Made by a program: the position numbers and the translations under genes. A model generated the notes under the pieces. That model worked only from the letters and a program-made list of their open reading frames with translations. It was not told the DNA's origin and did no database searches. DNA of 64,000 nucleotides from an uncultured Muribaculum sp. (GTDB taxonomy: Bacteria; Bacteroidota; Bacteroidia; Bacteroidales; Muribaculaceae): the NCBI GenBank assembly GCA_910587665.1, contig CAJUMZ010000007.1, positions 1 to 64,000 of the forward strand. Reading direction: 5' to 3'. Position 1 is the first letter of the stretch; each line of letters starts with the position of its first letter. This document shows positions 60,510-64,000 of this stretch, piece after piece.

Positions 60510-61334
60510 TTAATTGATACTCTTTACCAAATCAGATGCCTTCACTCGTTTATAACCTTTCGGAGTCGACCATATACTTGACACCCCTTCATTCCAACGC
60601 GCATCATTCCAACGCCACGAAAGCGACGCGTCAATCTTACTGCGGCGAGTGTCGGCTTTAACCGTAAAGTCGCTCATCAGCGACCCCATCTTATTGTCGA
60701 CATACACCATGCCATAGTCACATTGGGCGACCAAGCCTGTTTTAAGCACACCTATGACAAGCGAACGCAGAACATTTTCAAGCGACATGGTAAAACCGTA
60801 TTCAATACCGTCAGGATGGGACTTAGGTATCAGAATCCAGTTTAAATCGGTAACCTCGGCGTCAAACTTCCTGAAACTGTCACCGAGCGCGGCATTGTTT
60901 CCCATTATGAACACCCTGCCCATGAGCATATCCTGAAGATTCCCTATAGTAAAAGGCATCCCGGGAAAAATTTCGGCAAGGCTCTCAGCCATATATGTCT
61001 TTCCGACCTTTACCATACCATATATAGAATCAGTCGTCGCATATAACCTGCCCACCTCGAAGCCAAACATACGCAGGCTTATATCAACCGACTTGTCGCG
61101 CACCATCTTTGCCCTTCCGGATATCGAGAATCCTTTTGGCGAAACAATGTCAACATCAAGCGGCACAGAAACATCACTCCAGCCTCCGTAACCGTCAACA
61201 AGCGACTCATACCGGTCGGAAGCGGAAGCGTTGACAACAGGAGTGGAAGGGGTCACGGCATTACGCGACGAGCGACAGCCCGCAAGCAGTACCGTGCATA
61301 GCAAAATCATAAATATTCGTGAGGGTTTCATCAA
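60510..61334 (-). CDS. DUF4292 lipoprotein
   Basis: A 274-residue lipoprotein (lipobox VLLAGC). A single domain of beta strands (VPLDVDIVSPKGFSISGRAKM, VDISLRMFGFEVGRLYATTD) resembles the LolB/LppX-like fold suggested for DUF4292. Such proteins might carry lipids or lipoproteins across the periplasm, but no role is established. It lies 17 bp before the EnvC-like gene and 18 bp after the TPR gene. The start is MMKPS, with the second Met (61331) equally plausible. Confidence 0.82.
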   Translation of the reverse strand: MMKPSRIFMILLCTVLLAGCRSSRNAVTPSTPVVNASASDRYESLVDGYGGWSDVSVPLDVDIVSPKGFSISGRAKMVRDKSVDISLRMFGFEVGRLYATTDSIYGMVKVGKTYMAESLAEIFPGMPFTIGNLQDMLMGRVFIMGNNAALGDSFRKFDAEVTDLNWILIPKSHPDGIEYGFTMSLENVLRSLVIGVLKTGLVAQCDYGMVYVDNKMGSLMSDFTVKADTRRSKIDASLSWRWNDARWNEGVSSIWSTPKGYKRVKASDLVKSIN

Positions 61335-61352
61335 GAGAGTGTTTACTGAAGT

Positions 61353-63110
61353 TTATTCGTAAAAGTAAGTCTTATGCTTGACCTTTCGCTGCAATAACTC
61401 ATCATCCGGGTCAAGCTCAAGAGCTTTTTCCCAAAAATCAAGGGCAGCCTCCGGCTCGGCATTCATGAAATATATGTCGCCGGCATGCTGATACAGCTCT
61501 TCTGAAGGCTCTTCGGTGTTTTCGAGTGCCTTGTCGATATAAGCCATCGCCTGCGCATAATCTTTTTTCTTAAACATGATCCACGCATATGTGTCAAGCG
61601 AGGTGGCATTGTCAGGCTGATCCTTAAGTGTCAACGCACTCATGTGCTCGGCACGGTCAAGATCCCTGCCCTCCACGGCAAGATAATAAGCGCAATTATT
61701 AAGAGCGAGCATATTGTGGGGATTCGTGTCAATAGCCTTGTTGTAGTATTCAAATGCCATGTCAGTATCGCCCTTGGCATAATGCACGTCGCCGATAGTC
61801 GAATACACCGATGACAATTCCTCAACATCGGTGGAATCGGTAAGCTCGAGCGCACGGTCAAGCGACGCAAGCGCCTTGTCATAGTCATTCATCTGGCTGT
61901 ATACCGTACCGAGCACGAGATTTATCATCGGGCTCTCTGAATGATATTTGAGAGCGGTCTCTCCTGTCTTTGCGGCATCGGGAAAATCACGCTCCTGAAT
62001 ATAGAGACTCATCAATGTGCGCCACCGGTCTTCGACCGAGGGATCCACGTCAAGGGCATAGCCCATCTGTTCCGCAGCCCCTGCATAATCGCTTATAGCA
62101 ATCAGATAGGAGCAATAAAGGTCATGGATAGCCACCTCATGAGGGTGCTGCTCGATAAGGGTTGCAAAAAGTTCCTGTATACGCGGCTGCTGCGCGGGAT
62201 CCTCATAAAGGGCGCGTATGTAGCCTGTAAGCAGTTCAAGCTTTGTGTCAAGCTCAAGATTTTCCTGCTTCAAGGCCTGAAACACCTCGCGGTCATAGCC
62301 TACACTGTCATCAATCGACTTATAGTAATTGGCACGGGAATAATATGCCAGTCCGAATGTCGGGTCAATCTCGCAGGCACGGTTATAATAGTGCAATGCA
62401 GAGTCAGGCTCGGAAAACATCGCGTATATATCACCGGCAAATACACTGTTTTCAGGGCTTCGAGGGGAAGCCTTCAACAATTCCTGCACCTCATTGAATA
62501 TAGAGGCGGTGTCCTGCGAAATGAAGTATGCCCTTATCTTGCGTGTTGACACCGGGATATTCTTTCCCTGCGATTTCTCGATACGGTCATATACCTCAAT
62601 TGACTTTGCCACATTAGCGGAGTCCTGTGACGATGCAAGAGCCTCGGCAAGCTTGAACGCCACCTCCGTTTTTGTCGGATAAGCCTTGTCAAGTGCGGTC
62701 CATACCCTCAAAGCCTCATCGCGTTCCCCCATCTGGTCATTGATTGAGCCATAAACAAAGCTACAATAGAAATCTTCCGGCCTTTCATTGAAATGACGCT
62801 TCATCATTCCGTAGCCTTTTTCAAATGTAGCCGAATCCTCGCGCGCCACCATCAGGTCATAGTAGCCACGATAAAACGCAACCTCGCTGTTGGTCGTGTC
62901 AAGCTCATATGCCCTGCCGAGAAGGTCATAATATGCGTCCTCATTTTCAAGGGCATGCCTGCGCATAGCTTCCATAAACACATAATCCGCCTTACGGGCA
63001 TCGGTATCACCCCATATATTGCGCTTCCTTGCAGCTGTTTCTGTCACGGAAGTTACGATAAAAGCGACTATGGCTATACCAAAAAGCGATTTACGGAAGA
63101 ATGATGTCAT
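61353..63110 (-). CDS. Exported TPR-repeat protein
   Basis: A 585-residue protein with an N-terminal signal segment (SLFGIAIVAFIVTSVTETAA). Tandem tetratricopeptide repeats run through almost the whole length (for example ALHYYNRACEIDPTFGLAYYSRANYYKS, AFEYYNKAIDTNPHNMLALNNCAYYL, ALDFWEKALELDPDDELLQRKV). Such proteins are protein-binding scaffolds, here presumably periplasmic or on the inner face of the outer membrane. It shares an operon with dut, DUF4292 and envC, which hints at a cell-envelope role. The ATG at 63110 is preferred over a TTG at 63122. Confidence 0.88.
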   Translation of the reverse strand: MTSFFRKSLFGIAIVAFIVTSVTETAARKRNIWGDTDARKADYVFMEAMRRHALENEDAYYDLLGRAYELDTTNSEVAFYRGYYDLMVAREDSATFEKGYGMMKRHFNERPEDFYCSFVYGSINDQMGERDEALRVWTALDKAYPTKTEVAFKLAEALASSQDSANVAKSIEVYDRIEKSQGKNIPVSTRKIRAYFISQDTASIFNEVQELLKASPRSPENSVFAGDIYAMFSEPDSALHYYNRACEIDPTFGLAYYSRANYYKSIDDSVGYDREVFQALKQENLELDTKLELLTGYIRALYEDPAQQPRIQELFATLIEQHPHEVAIHDLYCSYLIAISDYAGAAEQMGYALDVDPSVEDRWRTLMSLYIQERDFPDAAKTGETALKYHSESPMINLVLGTVYSQMNDYDKALASLDRALELTDSTDVEELSSVYSTIGDVHYAKGDTDMAFEYYNKAIDTNPHNMLALNNCAYYLAVEGRDLDRAEHMSALTLKDQPDNATSLDTYAWIMFKKKDYAQAMAYIDKALENTEEPSEELYQHAGDIYFMNAEPEAALDFWEKALELDPDDELLQRKVKHKTYFYE

Positions 63111-63126
63111 GATCCTGCACAATTAA

Positions 63127-63570
63127 TCAGTTAACACCGGTGTGACCGAACGCGCCGTCACCACGCTTTGTCTCGTCGAGCCTTTCTACAGGCTCCCACT
63201 CGACGCGTGTATATTCCTTGATCACCATCTGGCATATACGCTCACCGTCGTTGACCACAAACGGAGTATCCGATAGATTTATCAGTATCACACCTATCTC
63301 GCCACGATAATCGGCATCTACCGTACCGGGAGTATTGACAAGCGATATCCCGTGTTTCAATGCAAGACCGGAACGTGGGCGTATCTGGCATTCATATCCG
63401 TGGGGAAGCTGTATATAAAGCCCGGTCGGGATAAGGGCTCTCTGCAAAGGGGCAAGAGTGACAGGCTCTTTAAGACAAGCCCTGACATCCATACCTGCCG
63501 ATGAAGGAGTCTCATAAGCCGGCAGCTCATGACCGGAGCGGTTGATAATTTTCACTTTTATGCGTTCCAT
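63127..63570 (-). CDS. dut: dUTP diphosphatase
   Basis: A 147-residue trimeric dUTPase that hydrolyses dUTP to dUMP and keeps uracil out of DNA. All five family motifs are present: SSAGMDVRA, PRSGLALKHG, NTPGTVDADYRGEI, GERICQMVI and the P-loop-like RGDGAFGHTG at the C-terminus. The length is standard. It heads the minus-strand operon with the TPR, DUF4292 and EnvC-like genes. Confidence 0.96.
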   Translation of the reverse strand: MERIKVKIINRSGHELPAYETPSSAGMDVRACLKEPVTLAPLQRALIPTGLYIQLPHGYECQIRPRSGLALKHGISLVNTPGTVDADYRGEIGVILINLSDTPFVVNDGERICQMVIKEYTRVEWEPVERLDETKRGDGAFGHTGVN

Positions 63571-63728
63571 ATTTCTCTATAAATAAATCGTTACGCGAAA
63601 ATAGTTAAAAAACGGCATTTAACAGTCACGTTTTTGCTATTTTTAAATAAAACATGCCATCTATACCATTGGTTCAAGCTATGAAAAGTGATTAAGCCAT
63701 AAATCGGGAGACCCAATGGTCTGACACG

Positions 63729-63759
63729 AAAAAAGCCGGATGGCAATCCACCCGGCTTT
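63729..63759 (-). terminator. Intrinsic terminator of the OmpH/Skp gene
   Basis: On the minus strand AAAGCCGGGTGG-ATTG-CCATCCGGCTTT forms a 12-bp stem with one G-T pair, followed by a T-run. It lies about 20 bp after the OmpH stop. The stretch 63571-63728 before dut is AT-rich with an ACCATTGG/CCAATGGT inverted repeat and no recognised gene. Confidence 0.85.
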
Positions 63760-63777
63760 ATATTGTCGCTGAAACAA

Positions 63778-64000
63778 TTATTTTTCGCTGACCTTGTTAT
63801 AGCGGGCATTAAGACCCTTGATCACCTCATCGGTGATGTCGAGTTCAGGGTTGAAATATACTCCTGCCGCCTTGTAAAGGATAGCGTCATAATGCTTCTT
63901 TGCATTATATTCCTTTATGAAGGATTCAATCGAATCGGTAAGCTGCATCTGCTGCTGTATCATCTCCTGCTCGGCCTCGCGCTGAAGGCTTGCAAGATAA
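63778..64000 (-). CDS. OmpH/Skp-family periplasmic chaperone, C-terminal part (partial)
   Basis: The frame runs off the window edge. The visible 73 or so residues (SLQREAEQEMIQQQMQL, then IKEYNAKKHYDAILYKAAG and DITDEVIKGLNARYNK) show the coiled-coil end and the YD.IL...G.YF....DIT..V...LN.RY pattern of Skp/OmpH proteins. These chaperones hold unfolded outer-membrane proteins in the periplasm. The N-terminus is outside the window. Confidence 0.88.
   Translation of the reverse strand, partial: YLASLQREAEQEMIQQQMQLTDSIESFIKEYNAKKHYDAILYKAAGVYFNPELDITDEVIKGLNARYNKVSEK

Noticed and set aside
63591..63809. 72-residue minus-strand ORF between OmpH and dut
   Set aside because: It overlaps the OmpH terminator and has no homology that I can recognise.
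1..64000. tRNA, rRNA, prophage or integrative element genes
   Set aside because: I saw no cloverleaf ending in CCA, no rRNA-like sequence, and no integrase, transposase or phage structural gene on either strand.

Overview
The window is chromosomal DNA from a gut-type member of the Bacteroidales, most probably Muribaculaceae or a close relative. Supporting signs are the Bacteroidetes promoter form (TAnnTTTG at -7, TTTG/TTG about 20 bp upstream) before many genes, little sign of Shine-Dalgarno sites, Bacteroidales-restricted families (DUF4954, DUF4491, DUF4292, DUF3244), carboxypeptidase-regulatory/TonB-plug outer-membrane barrels, and the conserved thrS-infC-rpmI-rplT and dut-TPR-DUF4292-EnvC orders. 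Family and genus are inferred from memory, not from a search.

Layout. 1-1480: end of thrS, then infC-rpmI-rplT, closed by a terminator. 1512-2200: a lone ECF sigma gene on the minus strand. 2476-5351: menB-menC-menE of menaquinone synthesis, without menF or menD beside it. 5383-7131 (minus): an outer-membrane protein and a Crp/Fnr-type regulator. 7239-9900: aroE and a ComEC-like channel. 9997-11364 (minus): GH43-CBM6 glycosidase. 11475-19848: M20 peptidase, then parE-coaD-S41 protease-hflX and a DUF4954 protein. 19921-24251: a thioredoxin-fold lipoprotein without its cysteines and three glycosyltransferases. 24291-28831: greA, HIT, a PanE-like reductase, a 278-bp MITE-like insertion, rpsA and a DUF4491 protein. 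28850-31470 (minus): dgt and a TPM-domain protein.

31480-46260 is an accessory island and the most interesting part. It holds a frameshifted serpin lipoprotein gene, two paralogous outer-membrane barrel genes (33574 and 40704), a frameshifted TPR/transmembrane/HTH regulator, and a compact peptide-maturation operon: a DUF3244 protein, an 80-residue precursor with a double-glycine leader and a 10-cysteine core, a radical SAM/SPASM maturase, a barrel, a C39-peptidase ABC exporter, and a 66-residue stub resembling the anchor of an HlyD adaptor. The island is punctuated by three copies of an inverted-repeat element and by degenerate copies of the serpin tail, the serpin promoter and the start of the barrel gene. 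The serpin promoter, the operon promoter and a degenerate third copy share the same motifs in exactly the same register, which suggests shared control of the serpin and the peptide system.

46263-64000 returns to housekeeping and surface genes: pnp, two large secreted fibronectin-type proteins, a two-component system next to a PiT-PhoU phosphate transporter, and on the minus strand EnvC-like, DUF4292, TPR protein, dut and the end of an OmpH/Skp gene. I saw no rRNA, tRNA, CRISPR array or prophage.
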